Assembly: GCA_030602245.1 (NCBI GenBank)
Contig: JAUWAC010000010.1
Coordinates: 27,436-91,435, forward strand
Source: Marinobacterium sp.
GTDB lineage: Bacteria > Pseudomonadota > Gammaproteobacteria > Pseudomonadales > Balneatricaceae
Direction of reading: 5' to 3'
DNA: 64,000 nt
The position numbers and the translations under genes were made by a program. Below the pieces are notes generated by a model. The model worked only from the letters and a program-made list of their open reading frames with translations, was not told the origin of the DNA and searched no databases. Shown in pieces: positions 26,505 through 35,402 of the stretch. Numbering within the stretch: position 1 is the stretch's first letter; every line of letters begins with the position of its first letter.

Positions 26505-27719
26505 TTATCCCTTGATAATGTTGTACTCCGGACCGAACGGGAAGCGGGTAATGTTTTCCGCACCGCTCTCGCCCACCACCAGAATGTCGTGCTCGCGATA
26601 GCCGCCAGCGCCCGGTTTACCTTCCGGAATCATTAGCATCGGCTCCATCGATACCACCATGCCCGGCTCCAGCACCGTTTCGATATCCTCGCGCAGCTCC
26701 AGGCCCGCCTCGCGGCCATAGTAGTGGCTCAGCGTGCCGAAGGAGTGACCGTAGCCGAAGGTGCGGTATTGCAGCACGTCGTGTTCGGCGAAGATCTCGT
26801 TCAGTTCGGCGGCGATGTCGCAGCAGCGGGCGCCGGGCTTGATCAGTTCCAGGCCACGACGGTGCACCTTGCAGTTGATCTCCCACAACTCCAGGTGGCG
26901 GTCGGAGGCGTGTTCGGCGAACAGGGTGCGCTCCAGCGCGGTGTAGTAACCGGCGATCATCGGGAAGGTGTTGAGGCTCAGAATATCGCCAGCCTGTACC
27001 TTGCGTGTGGTGACCGGGTTGTGGGCACCATCGGTGTTGATGCCGGACTGGAACCAGACCCAGGTGTCCATCAGCTCGCCGTGCGGGAAGGTGCCGGCGA
27101 TCTCGCGTACCATCGCCTGGGTGCCGGCGAGAGCGATCTCATATTCAGGCACGCCCACGGCGATGGCATCGCGAATTGCGGCGCCGCCCACGTCGGCCAC
27201 ACGAGCCCCTTGCTTGATCAGGGCGATCTCTTCGGCGGACTTGATCATGCGCATTTTCATGGTCGGCACGCCTATATCAACAAACTCGGCGCCCGGCAGT
27301 GCGTCTTTCATCTTCTGCAGGTTCTGCAGCGTCATATGGTCATATTCGATACCAACCTTGCCACCGTCCTTGACCAGCTGCTGCACGGCATAGAAGAAGT
27401 TGTCCTTCTGCCAGTCGGTGTAGACCACATTGTCGCCGAGCTGGTTGCGGCGGTAGGGCTGGCCGCCGTCGATGTTGGCGGTGATGGTGGTGTAGCCCTC
27501 CTGGGTGACGACCAGACCGTAATCGCGGCCAAAACGGCAGTAGACGAAGTCGCTGTAGTAGTTGATGTTGTGATACGAGGTGAACAGCACGGCGTCGATC
27601 TGCTGCTCGGCCATATAGCCGCGCAGCTTATCCAGACGGGACTGCATCTCCGCTTTGGAGAAGGTCGGCCGTACCTTGTCGCCGTTGGGGATGGTGAGGG
27701 TTTTGGGCATCGGTAACAT
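26505..27719 (-). CDS. Creatinase (creatine amidinohydrolase)
   Basis: 404 residues. It hydrolyses creatine to sarcosine and urea. This is a 'pita-bread' fold protein of the M24 peptidase family that has lost the metal site. It follows Pseudomonas creatinase closely, for example 'FTSYHNINYYSDFVYC', 'SANIDGGQP'-like 'TANIDGGQPYRR', 'MDTWVWFQSGINTDGAHNP', 'YRTFGYGHSFGTLSHYYGRE' and 'VLEPGMVVSMEPM'. His in 'YGHSFG' is the expected catalytic residue region. The start at 27719 has AGGAG 8 bases upstream; ATG 27710 is an alternative. No sarcosine oxidase gene is in the window. Confidence 0.94.
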   Translation of the reverse strand: MLPMPKTLTIPNGDKVRPTFSKAEMQSRLDKLRGYMAEQQIDAVLFTSYHNINYYSDFVYCRFGRDYGLVVTQEGYTTITANIDGGQPYRRNQLGDNVVYTDWQKDNFFYAVQQLVKDGGKVGIEYDHMTLQNLQKMKDALPGAEFVDIGVPTMKMRMIKSAEEIALIKQGARVADVGGAAIRDAIAVGVPEYEIALAGTQAMVREIAGTFPHGELMDTWVWFQSGINTDGAHNPVTTRKVQAGDILSLNTFPMIAGYYTALERTLFAEHASDRHLELWEINCKVHRRGLELIKPGARCCDIAAELNEIFAEHDVLQYRTFGYGHSFGTLSHYYGREAGLELREDIETVLEPGMVVSMEPMLMIPEGKPGAGGYREHDILVVGESGAENITRFPFGPEYNIIKG

Positions 27720-27841
27720 CTTTACAACTCCTGCTGTTGTTCTTGTCGTGAGGTCGAGCAAAGAACCGTGAACATGGGAACCTGCGTGTGTCAGCGGTTG
27801 GGTCGCTGATCATCGAGGTTGAGTTGATGCTAGCGCTGCGC

Positions 27842-27894
27842 TTTGCATTAAAGAAATCAATAGTTCAAATATGATCATTTGCATTGCAAATGAT
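27842..27894. promoter_or_regulatory. Operator-like palindrome upstream of creatinase
   Basis: ATCATTTGC - ATT - GCAAATGAT (27874-27894) is a perfect 9-bp inverted repeat with a 3-base centre, containing TTTGCATTGCAAA (T-N11-A). A TTTGCATT copy also occurs at 27842-27849. The stretch is AT-rich and lies about 125-175 bp before the creatinase start, so it is probably a regulator site for this operon. Confidence 0.65.
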
Positions 27895-27994
27895 AGAGGC
27901 GAGCGTGGTGCCGGGCGGGATGAGACTGCAGCTTGAGAGAGTGCGACACCGGTGTCTGGCCCGGTGTCGCGTGACGGACGAGTGGACGGAGGTA

Positions 27995-29023
27995 TCAGCG
28001 CTTGCTTTCAAACAAGCGCGGATCCAGTGTATAGGGCAGGTCGAGGAGAGCGAGTGTCGGTCCCTGCTGGGTTTCGAGGTGGATCGTGCCGGACTCGGCC
28101 TGCTCCTTGCTGATGACGGCGAGCAGTTCGTAGCGGCCGTTGTCAGCCGGGGCGGCGACAACCACTTCGCCGACGTTTTCTTTCTCTGCGGTATGCAGCA
28201 TCTGGCCCGGCTGCGGGCGGCTGTCGGTTGTGACGGCGGCGCGGTACATCGGTTTTTTCAGGATGCCGCGGTGCTGCAGTCGGGTGACGACCTCCTGTCC
28301 GGTATAGCAGCCCTTGGCGAAGCTGACGCCCGCGTATACCTGCAGGTTGGTCATCTGTGGGATAAACGCTTCTGACGTGGCGGCGCGCAGATCAGCGATG
28401 CCGGCGCGGATCTCCTGCAGCAGCCAAGCGTCGGTAGCGGCGAGCTTCGCCTGTTGCAACAGGGTATCGAGCAGTGTGCTCGCGTCTCTGGCGGGCAGCC
28501 AGCACTCGTAGCGCTCCCCGGGTACCTTCACCAGCAGGCGATCGCCGTTGCGAGAGACTGCGTCGGTCTCCGTGGGGACAGGGGAAACCAGTTGTGCGGC
28601 CAGTTCAGCCGCGCCAGGGCCGCTCAAGCCAAGCCCGACCAGCTCCTCGTCCAGGGTCGCCTCAGCCTTGGAGAAAATAATGTACTTTTTCAGGGTGGCC
28701 AGTGCCTTGTCGGTTAGCTCGCCGCTGGTGCGCAGCCAGAAGCTGTCGGGGCCCTGCTTCATGACCCGGAACAGGCTGATCATGTGCCCCTTGATATTGC
28801 AGTGGGCGCCGAGGCGGCTGCCCAAACGGCTGACGTCGCTCAGGTTGCAGCTGAGTTGGCCCTGCAGGAACTTCTCGCTGTCCGGACCGCTGATGCGGAT
28901 GATGCGCTGATGGCTCAGCGGTACGATGCCGGCCTCGCTGCCGGGGGCTGCCAGTTGCGCCTGCCCCTGCTCATCAAGGCTGTAGCCAAGAGATTCCAGT
29001 TTCTGTTGCCAGGTCGTGTTCAT
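27995..29023 (-). CDS. ygfZ: Folate-binding YgfZ/GcvT-like protein
   Basis: 342 residues, related to the GcvT folate-binding fold. YgfZ supports tRNA modification and the repair or assembly of certain iron-sulfur enzymes. The family signature K-G-C-Y-x-G-Q-E is present as 'KGCYTGQEVVTRLQHRG' near residue 237. The N-terminal domain shows 'RIIRISGPDSEKFLQGQLSCNL'. GGGAG precedes the start. It runs in the same direction as psd, 43 bp downstream of it, and is likely in a loose operon with psd and the rhodanese gene. Confidence 0.9.
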   Translation of the reverse strand: MNTTWQQKLESLGYSLDEQGQAQLAAPGSEAGIVPLSHQRIIRISGPDSEKFLQGQLSCNLSDVSRLGSRLGAHCNIKGHMISLFRVMKQGPDSFWLRTSGELTDKALATLKKYIIFSKAEATLDEELVGLGLSGPGAAELAAQLVSPVPTETDAVSRNGDRLLVKVPGERYECWLPARDASTLLDTLLQQAKLAATDAWLLQEIRAGIADLRAATSEAFIPQMTNLQVYAGVSFAKGCYTGQEVVTRLQHRGILKKPMYRAAVTTDSRPQPGQMLHTAEKENVGEVVVAAPADNGRYELLAVISKEQAESGTIHLETQQGPTLALLDLPYTLDPRLFESKR

Positions 29024-29066
29024 GTGCTCCCGCCTTTAATGGTTCGCGTGAAAGGGTCGGATAGGT

Positions 29067-29951
29067 TCAGCTGTCGCCGGAGACTGTTGCAATGGTGCGG
29101 CCGAGCGTCACCGGGGTGCGGTGGGTCAGCGTATCGACCCAGCGCACCTGGTCCGGTCCGAATGCCAGAATGACGGTGGAGCCCAGATGAAAGCGTCCCA
29201 TCTCCTGTCCCTTCTCCAGCGTGATGCGGGCGGGTTCCGCGCGGCTGTAGAGGGTCTGGGGCTGTCGGGGGAGAGGGGCCACCTGGCCGGACCAGACGGT
29301 TTCGATACCGGCCACGATCATAGCGCCAACCAGTACCATTGCCATAGGACCGTACTCGGTATCGAAGATGGTGACAAGGCGTTCGTTGCGGGCGAACAGG
29401 CTGTCGACGCCGGCCGCCGTGGCATGGTTGACGGAGAACAGGTCGCCGGGGATGTAGATCGCCTCGCGCAGGGTGCCCGTCACCGGCATATGCACGCGGT
29501 GGTAGTCCCGTGGCGAGAGGTAAAGGGTGGCGAAACGGCCGTTGATAAAGGGCTCCGCGCGGCGGCTGTCACCGCCGAGCAGGGTGGTCAGCGAGTAGCC
29601 CCGGCCCTTGGCCTGAATCAGACGGCCGTAGCTGATGTCGCCGGCCTGACTGACAACGCCATCCACCGGTGACACGATGCTGCCCGGGTCGGGGTCGATC
29701 GGGCGGGCGCCGGGCTTCAGGGCACGGGTGAAGAAGTCATTGAAGCAGGGGTAGGCGCGCGGGTTTTCCTCCAGCGCTTCGCTCATGTCGACGTTGTACT
29801 GGCGTCGGAACAGGTCGATAAACAGGTTCTTGAACCAGCGTACGCGGCAGTCGGCGAGACGGCCGATCAGACGTGACAGCAGATGCTGGGGCACGATCTG
29901 TTGCAGCAGAATGAAGAGTTTGTCTTTGAGCCTGTGCAGTGTGGTGTTCAA
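29067..29951 (-). CDS. psd: Phosphatidylserine decarboxylase proenzyme
   Basis: 294 residues. It makes phosphatidylethanolamine at the inner membrane. The proenzyme cleaves itself at the LGST motif ('[13 protein letters not shown]', near residue 252) to form the pyruvoyl group. The catalytic 'SPVDGVV' (Asp near 97) and '[10 protein letters not shown]' (His) segments are intact. The start codon is TTG at 29951, with GGAG about 9 bases upstream. It follows the rhodanese gene by 19 bp, the arrangement seen in Pseudomonas. Confidence 0.95.
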   Translation of the reverse strand: MNTTLHRLKDKLFILLQQIVPQHLLSRLIGRLADCRVRWFKNLFIDLFRRQYNVDMSEALEENPRAYPCFNDFFTRALKPGARPIDPDPGSIVSPVDGVVSQAGDISYGRLIQAKGRGYSLTTLLGGDSRRAEPFINGRFATLYLSPRDYHRVHMPVTGTLREAIYIPGDLFSVNHATAAGVDSLFARNERLVTIFDTEYGPMAMVLVGAMIVAGIETVWSGQVAPLPRQPQTLYSRAEPARITLEKGQEMGRFHLGSTVILAFGPDQVRWVDTLTHRTPVTLGRTIATVSGDS

Positions 29952-29970
29952 ACAGGTGTCTCCGGGCAGT

Positions 29971-30789
29971 TCAGCGTTCTATCGGCAGGTCCGGGGTGTT
30001 CCCCCATTCGAACCAGGAGCCGTCGTAGCAGCGGATGTCACGAATGCCGAGCCAGCGGCCGACCAGCCAGGTCAGACCGGAGCGGCGGTGGGTCTGGCAG
30101 TGGGTGACCAGTGTGTTGCGGCTGTCGAGGCCGGCATCGGCCAGCAGCTGCTTGAGTTCGTCGCGAGGGCGCAGTCGCGGTACCGGGCCGGGCTGCAGCA
30201 GGTCGGTCCACTCCAGCAGGCGCGCGCCCGGCAGGTGGCCGCCCACCCTGGCGTTGACGACCTTTTCGCCGCGGTACTCATCGGCGCCGCGAGCATCCCA
30301 GATCTGGACGCGGGGATCATTCAGGTGCTCAAGCAGCCAGGGGATATCCACAACAAGGTCATCGTCGTAGAGGGCCTCAAAGCGCGTCGGCTGCGGCGCG
30401 TTCGGTTGCTGTTCCAGTGCCAGTCCGGCGTCCTGCCAGGCGGCGAGTTGCCCATCCAGAAAGCTGGCGTGCGTGTGGCCGGCATAGGCCAGTGTCCAGA
30501 TCAGGCGCCCGGCCCAGGGGCCATTCTGGTCGTCGTAGGCGATGACGTGGGTGTCACGGCTGATGCCGAGTTCTGAGAACAGGGCTTCGAGCTGCGCCGG
30601 CGTCGGCAGCTTGTTCGGCACCGGGCCGTCACCGCACAGCAGGCGACGCGACTCGAGATGGACGGCGCCGGGAATATGCCCTGCGGCGTAATGTTCTGCG
30701 CTGGACAGATCAACGATCAGCAGGTTCGGGTCCTGCAGCTGATCCGCCAGCTGTTCTGCGGTGATGACCAGAGGAAGTGCGTTGGACAA
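29971..30789 (-). CDS. Thiosulfate sulfurtransferase (two-domain rhodanese)
   Basis: 272 residues with two rhodanese domains. The N-terminal domain (~8-130) is structural. The C-terminal domain carries the active-site loop Cys-Gln-Thr-His-Arg-Arg-Ser (near residue 229, '[20 protein letters not shown]'). The enzyme transfers sulfane sulfur from thiosulfate to cyanide or thiol acceptors. It starts at TTG 30789, with AGGAG 7 bases upstream. It lies between the HDOD gene and psd on the same strand. The loop is close to that of RhdA-type enzymes, so the true acceptor is uncertain. Confidence 0.9.
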   Translation of the reverse strand: MSNALPLVITAEQLADQLQDPNLLIVDLSSAEHYAAGHIPGAVHLESRRLLCGDGPVPNKLPTPAQLEALFSELGISRDTHVIAYDDQNGPWAGRLIWTLAYAGHTHASFLDGQLAAWQDAGLALEQQPNAPQPTRFEALYDDDLVVDIPWLLEHLNDPRVQIWDARGADEYRGEKVVNARVGGHLPGARLLEWTDLLQPGPVPRLRPRDELKQLLADAGLDSRNTLVTHCQTHRRSGLTWLVGRWLGIRDIRCYDGSWFEWGNTPDLPIER

Positions 30790-30823
30790 GAGAGGTCTCC
30801 TGATGCTTCAGGTCGGCGCCGCG

Positions 30824-32446
30824 TCAGGCGGTATCGCCGGACGGTAGTTTTTTCAGTGCCAGCGTGGCTGCCGCACAGAGCGAGCGGAAATGGTCGCGGT
30901 GGAACGTGGTCAGCGGCGCATTGGCGCCGATGCGGTCGGCGTAGATCAGCGCGATCGGCGTGCGGCCGCGGAACACCGACATCAGCAGGCAGTCGTCGGC
31001 ACCGAGCCAGCTGCGCAGCTCCGGCGGCAGGGCCGCCTGAATCTGCGCGCGATTGTGTTCGTCGATCGCCAGCATCGCCGGTTTTTCACACAGTTTTGCC
31101 AGCAGTCCCGGCTGATTCAGGTTGGTCTGCAGGCGGGCCAGCGGTGCATCAGTTTCGGCGCCAACGACGCGCGCGGCGGTCAGCTCGCCGGTTTTGGGCC
31201 GCACCAGCCAGAGGGCAACCCGCTCAAGACCAATCCCGCGATTCAGTCCCTGCAGCAGCCCCTGCAGGATGTGTGCGGGCTTGGTGTAGAGCTCATAACC
31301 GTTGCGCATCCGGTCCAGCACCTGCTCGAAAATATGCGGATTGAGCAGTTCCGGCTCCTGCGAGATCGGCTCCATCGGCTCCGTCGGCGCTGCCGGTTGC
31401 GCAGGTTCGACCGGTTCCGGGAACAGTTTTTCATAGGCCTGCAGCTCGCGCTCAGTCAACCGGTAGGGCAGACGGTCGGCACCGGGCAGCATGATCAGTT
31501 CGGCGGCCGGTGTCATGACGCCGGGCACATGGTAGCCGCGTGCGGCGTGCGCGCAGTTGCGGTGCAGGCGGGCCATGGTGTCGCCCAGCGGCTGGTCGAG
31601 GTAGTCGCTGATAATGTCGAACATGCGAGCCGCGCGGGGGTGGTCCCAGCCGCGGCTGACGGTCAGGGTCATCCAGTTGGCCAGCTTGACCGGGAAATAA
31701 TGCTGCTGCACCAGATGGTTCAGCTCGCGCATGTCCCGCTCTTCGAGGCGCGGATCTTTCAATGCCCGCATGTGCAGCTGTTTCAGGGTCGTCAGCGACG
31801 GCGAAGTGTCGTGATCCAGTGCCTTGACGGTCAGCTCGGTCAGCTTCCAGTGATCCGCCAGCGCCTTACCCATCTCCTGCGTGGTGCAGCCGAAGATCTC
31901 ACGCTCCGCCTCGACCGGACTGCGATTGTCTTCGATGACGGCGATCTGGAACCGGTGCTTGTGCAGCGGCGCGTAGAGCCAGAGCATCCAGTGGACGAGG
32001 CCGTAGAACAGCGCCGCAAGGCGTGCCTCCTCGGCGTAGGGCAGCTGCTTGAACTGGACCCAGTCGGCGGCCTGTACCGAGGCGTGACGGCTGGCAGCGA
32101 TGGAGCGGAAGAAGCTGCGCTGTGCCACGCTGTGCGGGTGCAGTTTGATGGTGTCCAGCTCACCGGCCAGCTGCGCGATCATATCCATGCCGACAGAGGC
32201 GATGGCATGATCGACGCTGGTCACGGCGCTACCCTTGGCCTCGTGGCGCGTCTGCGCCATGCGCGTGACGTGCAGTGACAGCACCGGGTCGCGACGGATC
32301 TGATGGCCGAGCTGGATCAGCGTCGTGCGATCGTCCGCCAGTGCGCGCTTGAGCCGCACCAGCGTGCTGGCACGCACGGGCAGATTCTTTTCGCCCAGAT
32401 AACGGGTCCAGTCGTCGAGGCCGTACAGGTTTTGGGTACTGCTCAT
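30824..32446 (-). CDS. HDOD-domain signalling protein with C-terminal GAF-like region
   Basis: 540 residues. An HDOD (HD-related output) domain spans about 20-215 ('LPVRASTLVRLKRALADDRTTLIQLGHQIRRDPVLSLHVTRMAQ'). A Pro/Glu-rich linker lies near 340-365. The C-terminal ~170 residues resemble a GAF domain ('ILQGLLQGLNRGIGLERVALWLV', 'SVFRGRTPIALIYADR'). HDOD proteins act in bacterial signalling without known catalytic activity. The gene sits between rsgA and the rhodanese gene, as in Pseudomonas. The ribosome site is weak. Confidence 0.8.
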   Translation of the reverse strand: MSSTQNLYGLDDWTRYLGEKNLPVRASTLVRLKRALADDRTTLIQLGHQIRRDPVLSLHVTRMAQTRHEAKGSAVTSVDHAIASVGMDMIAQLAGELDTIKLHPHSVAQRSFFRSIAASRHASVQAADWVQFKQLPYAEEARLAALFYGLVHWMLWLYAPLHKHRFQIAVIEDNRSPVEAEREIFGCTTQEMGKALADHWKLTELTVKALDHDTSPSLTTLKQLHMRALKDPRLEERDMRELNHLVQQHYFPVKLANWMTLTVSRGWDHPRAARMFDIISDYLDQPLGDTMARLHRNCAHAARGYHVPGVMTPAAELIMLPGADRLPYRLTERELQAYEKLFPEPVEPAQPAAPTEPMEPISQEPELLNPHIFEQVLDRMRNGYELYTKPAHILQGLLQGLNRGIGLERVALWLVRPKTGELTAARVVGAETDAPLARLQTNLNQPGLLAKLCEKPAMLAIDEHNRAQIQAALPPELRSWLGADDCLLMSVFRGRTPIALIYADRIGANAPLTTFHRDHFRSLCAAATLALKKLPSGDTA

Positions 32447-32482
32447 CCCAGCCGGTCCATTCTGATGTCAGCCATGACAGGT

Positions 32483-33520
32483 TCAATCATTGCGTAGCTG
32501 GCCATCCTGCAGTGACTGCAGGATCTGGCGGTAACTGTTGAAGCGACTGGCACTGATCCGGCCCTCGTCGAGTGCGGCGCGAAAGGCGCAGCCCGGTTCG
32601 CTCTCATGACGGCAGTCGCGGAAGCGGCAGTGGCCGCGCAGTTCGCGCAACTCTGGAAAGCCGTCGAGCACCTGATCCGGGTCCACATGCCACAGCGCAA
32701 ATTCTCGTATCCCCGGCGAATCGATCAGGTCGCCGCCGTCGGGGAAGTGGAACAGGCGCGCGGTTGTGGTCGTGTGACGCCCCTTGCGGGTCTGCTCGGA
32801 CAACTCGCCGACCTTAAGATCGACCCCGGGCAGCAGCGCGTTGATCAGCGAGGATTTGCCGACGCCCGACTGGCCGACGAATACGCTGATGCGGTCCTTC
32901 AGCAGCTGCTTCAACTCATCCAGTCCGTGGGCCGCGGTGGTCGATGCTTTCAGTACGCGATAGCCCAGCGCCTCATACTGCTCGAGCAGCGGGCGCAGGT
33001 AGTCGCCGGCGTCGGTATCGAGCAGGTCTACCTTGTTCAGCAGCAGCACCGGCTCGATGCCGGACGCTTCGGCGGCCACCAGATAGCGGTCGATCAGGTT
33101 GGCGTGGGCGCGCGGCTCGACCGCGAACACGATGACAATGAAGTCGATGTTGGCCGCGACCGGTTTCAGCTCGCCCTGATTGTTGGGGCGTTGCAGCTCG
33201 CTGCTGCGTGGCTGCGCGGCCACGACGACACCGCCGTCGTTGGCGGCACGCCAGACGACCCGGTCGCCGGTGACCAGCTGGCCCAGGTTGGCGCGCAGGT
33301 GGCAGCGATGAATGCTGCCGGCCAGCGGCCCTTCCAGCGCCTCCACATCGACGCTGCGGCCGAAGTGAGAAATGATCAGGCCGGCCTGTTCGGGCCCCAG
33401 CTCTCCCCCTTCCAGCTGGGCGTTGAGCTGGCTTTCGCGCCGCTCGGCCCGCTGCGCGCGTTCTGCCTGTATCTTTTCGATGCGCCAGGCCTGGCGTCTT
33501 GTCAGCTTGCGTTTCGCCAT
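32483..33520 (-). CDS. rsgA: Ribosome small-subunit biogenesis GTPase RsgA
   Basis: 345 residues. A circularly permuted GTPase that checks late 30S subunit assembly. The order shows the permutation: G4 'LLNKVDLL' (near 161) comes before G1 '[10 protein letters not shown]' (near 216) and G3 'DSPG' (near 265). An N-terminal OB-fold (~45-110) and a C-terminal zinc knuckle ('[14 protein letters not shown]') complete the family pattern. It is divergent from orn, the usual arrangement. Confidence 0.95.
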   Translation of the reverse strand: MAKRKLTRRQAWRIEKIQAERAQRAERRESQLNAQLEGGELGPEQAGLIISHFGRSVDVEALEGPLAGSIHRCHLRANLGQLVTGDRVVWRAANDGGVVVAAQPRSSELQRPNNQGELKPVAANIDFIVIVFAVEPRAHANLIDRYLVAAEASGIEPVLLLNKVDLLDTDAGDYLRPLLEQYEALGYRVLKASTTAAHGLDELKQLLKDRISVFVGQSGVGKSSLINALLPGVDLKVGELSEQTRKGRHTTTTARLFHFPDGGDLIDSPGIREFALWHVDPDQVLDGFPELRELRGHCRFRDCRHESEPGCAFRAALDEGRISASRFNSYRQILQSLQDGQLRND

Positions 33521-33615
33521 CGCGGTGGGCGTTGTCCCCGATATCGCTTGTATTGATGTGCTAAGGTATTCGAAAATCAGCGAAATTTACAGCGTTTGCA
33601 TGGGAGAACCTGGGG

Positions 33616-34158
33616 ATGGCGCGCGATCAGAATCTGATCTGGATCGACCTTGAGATGACCGGCCTGACACCGGAGACCGACCGTATTATCGAGATGGCGG
33701 CCATCGTCACCGACGCCGATCTGAATCTGATCGCCGAAGGGCCGGTGATTGCGGTGCATCAGCCGGACTCGGTGCTGGCGCAGATGGATGAATGGTGTAC
33801 GCGCCAGCATGGTCAGTCCGGTCTCACCGAGCGGGTGCGCGCCAGCCGTATCAGCGAGGCGGAAGCAGAGCAGATGATGCTCGAGTTTCTCGCTCAGCAT
33901 GCCGACAAGGGCAGCTCACCGATGTGCGGCAACAGCATCGGTCAGGACCGTCGCTTCCTGTACCGCTACATGCCGGAGCTGGAAGCGTTTTTCCACTACC
34001 GCAATCTGGATGTCAGCACGATCAAGGAGCTGGCGCGGCGCTGGAAACCGGCGCTGCTGGACGGGTTCAGGAAAACCGGCACACATTTGGCGCTGGACGA
34101 TATCCGCGAATCGATCGCGGAGCTGCGTTACTACCGCGAGCATTTCTTCCGCCTCTGA
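33616..34158 (+). CDS. orn: Oligoribonuclease
   Basis: 180 residues, a DEDDh 3'-5' exoribonuclease. It degrades 2-5-nt RNAs, including pGpG from cyclic-di-GMP turnover. Catalytic residues are visible in '[11 protein letters not shown]' (Asp/Glu near 11-13), '[13 protein letters not shown]' (Asp near 112) and '[11 protein letters not shown]' (His/Asp near 158-163). GGGAG precedes the start. It is convergent with queG. Confidence 0.96.
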   Translation: MARDQNLIWIDLEMTGLTPETDRIIEMAAIVTDADLNLIAEGPVIAVHQPDSVLAQMDEWCTRQHGQSGLTERVRASRISEAEAEQMMLEFLAQHADKGSSPMCGNSIGQDRRFLYRYMPELEAFFHYRNLDVSTIKELARRWKPALLDGFRKTGTHLALDDIRESIAELRYYREHFFRL

Positions 34159-34205
34159 GCCGCGTGCGCTGATCCGGGCGCAGCCGGTGCGCGCGGGCGT
34201 CGTGC

Positions 34206-35366
34206 TCAGTCCGGCACGCGGTGGGCGCCGGGGTGGCTGAGCAGCGGCAGCGGGTGCGGCTCTGTGCGGCTGGCCAGCTGTGCCAGTGCCCAGTCGATAT
34301 GCTCGCGTACCAGCTCGCTGGCCGTGCTGCGCCGCGCTCGCAGGGCGCGCTCTACCTGCTCGCCGCCGCGGCTGTTGCCCAGCGCAACCGCCAGATTGCG
34401 TTGCCAGCCCTGATAGCCCGTGCGTCGGATCGCCGAGCCTTCGGTGAGCCGCAGAAAAGTCTCTTCATCCCACTCGAACAGTGTCAGCAGATCGGCGTCG
34501 TCGAGCGCGTGACGCGGCCTGAAGTCATCTTCCGTCGAGCGTCTGGCAAACCGGTTCCAGGGGCAGATCAGCTGGCAGTCATCGCAGCCGAAAATGCGGT
34601 TGCCGATCAGCGCACGCAGCGCCACCGGGATCGGGCCGCTGTGCTCGATGGTCAGATAGGAGATGCAGCGTCGTGCATCCAGTACGCCGGCCCTTGGGAA
34701 CGCCCGTGTCGGACAGACATCGAGGCAGGCAGTACAGCTGCCGCAATGGGATTCCTGCTGCGGGGCGTCGATCGGCAGGGGCAGGTTGGTAAACAGCTCG
34801 CCGAGAAAGAACAGTGAACCGGCCTGTCGATTCAGAATCAGCGTGTGCTTGCCGACCCAGCCGATACCGGCGTTGCGTGCCAGCGGGCGTTCGAGCACCG
34901 GGGCGCTGTCGACAAAGGGGCGAAACTGTACCTGAGTGTCGCCGCCGGCTTCTGTCTGCAGCCACTGGCCAAGCTGCTTGAGTCGTTTGCGGATCAGCTT
35001 GTGATAGTCGCGACCCAGCGTATAGCGGGAGATGTAGGCCTTGTCCGGGTTTGACAGGGTGCGTAGCAGGCTGGTTTCAGGCGGCAGGTAGTCCATGCGT
35101 ACCATGATGATGCGTTCGCTGCCCGGAACCAGCAGACGCGGGTCGAGCCGTTTCTCGAGGTGCTCCTCAAGGTAGCGCATCTCACCCTGGTAACCCTGCT
35201 GCAGCCACTGCTTCAGGTGGTCGGCTTCCATGGAGGCATCGGGCAGGGTAATTGCACACTGCTGAAAACCCAGCTCCCGGGCGCGCCGTTTGAGGCCCTG
35301 AGCCAGCTGCGCGAGGCGCTCGGCAGGCGGCTGTGCGGGGTTTGCGTTGGGCGCCGGCTGTTCCAC
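34206..35366 (-). CDS. queG: Epoxyqueuosine reductase
   Basis: 386 residues. It carries out the last step of queuosine tRNA modification and uses cobalamin. The two 4Fe-4S clusters are bound by 'CGSCTACLDVCPTRAFP' (near 199) and 'CDDCQLICPWNRF' (near 249). A HEAT-repeat tail follows. The start appears to be GTG 35366. No ribosome site is seen before it, and the nnrE -10 element overlaps its upstream edge, so it may be leaderless or start elsewhere. It is divergent from nnrED. Confidence 0.92.
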   Translation of the reverse strand: MEQPAPNANPAQPPAERLAQLAQGLKRRARELGFQQCAITLPDASMEADHLKQWLQQGYQGEMRYLEEHLEKRLDPRLLVPGSERIIMVRMDYLPPETSLLRTLSNPDKAYISRYTLGRDYHKLIRKRLKQLGQWLQTEAGGDTQVQFRPFVDSAPVLERPLARNAGIGWVGKHTLILNRQAGSLFFLGELFTNLPLPIDAPQQESHCGSCTACLDVCPTRAFPRAGVLDARRCISYLTIEHSGPIPVALRALIGNRIFGCDDCQLICPWNRFARRSTEDDFRPRHALDDADLLTLFEWDEETFLRLTEGSAIRRTGYQGWQRNLAVALGNSRGGEQVERALRARRSTASELVREHIDWALAQLASRTEPHPLPLLSHPGAHRVPD

Positions 35367-35372
35367 TATAAT
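35367..35372 (+). promoter_or_regulatory. -10 element TATAAT before nnrED
   Basis: Consensus -10 hexamer 30 bp before the nnrED start, with GCAG downstream. The best -35 (TTGCGT at 35342) gives a long 19-bp spacer, so the promoter is only partly consensus. Confidence 0.45.
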
Positions 35373-35402
35373 GCGTGCAGTTTCAACAGGATTGGATGAA
35401 TC

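Noticed and set aside
26505..27719. Creatinase gene as Xaa-Pro aminopeptidase
   Set aside because: It has the M24 fold, but it follows Pseudomonas creatinase over its whole length and lies beside creatininase. The metal-ligand pattern of true peptidases is not seen.
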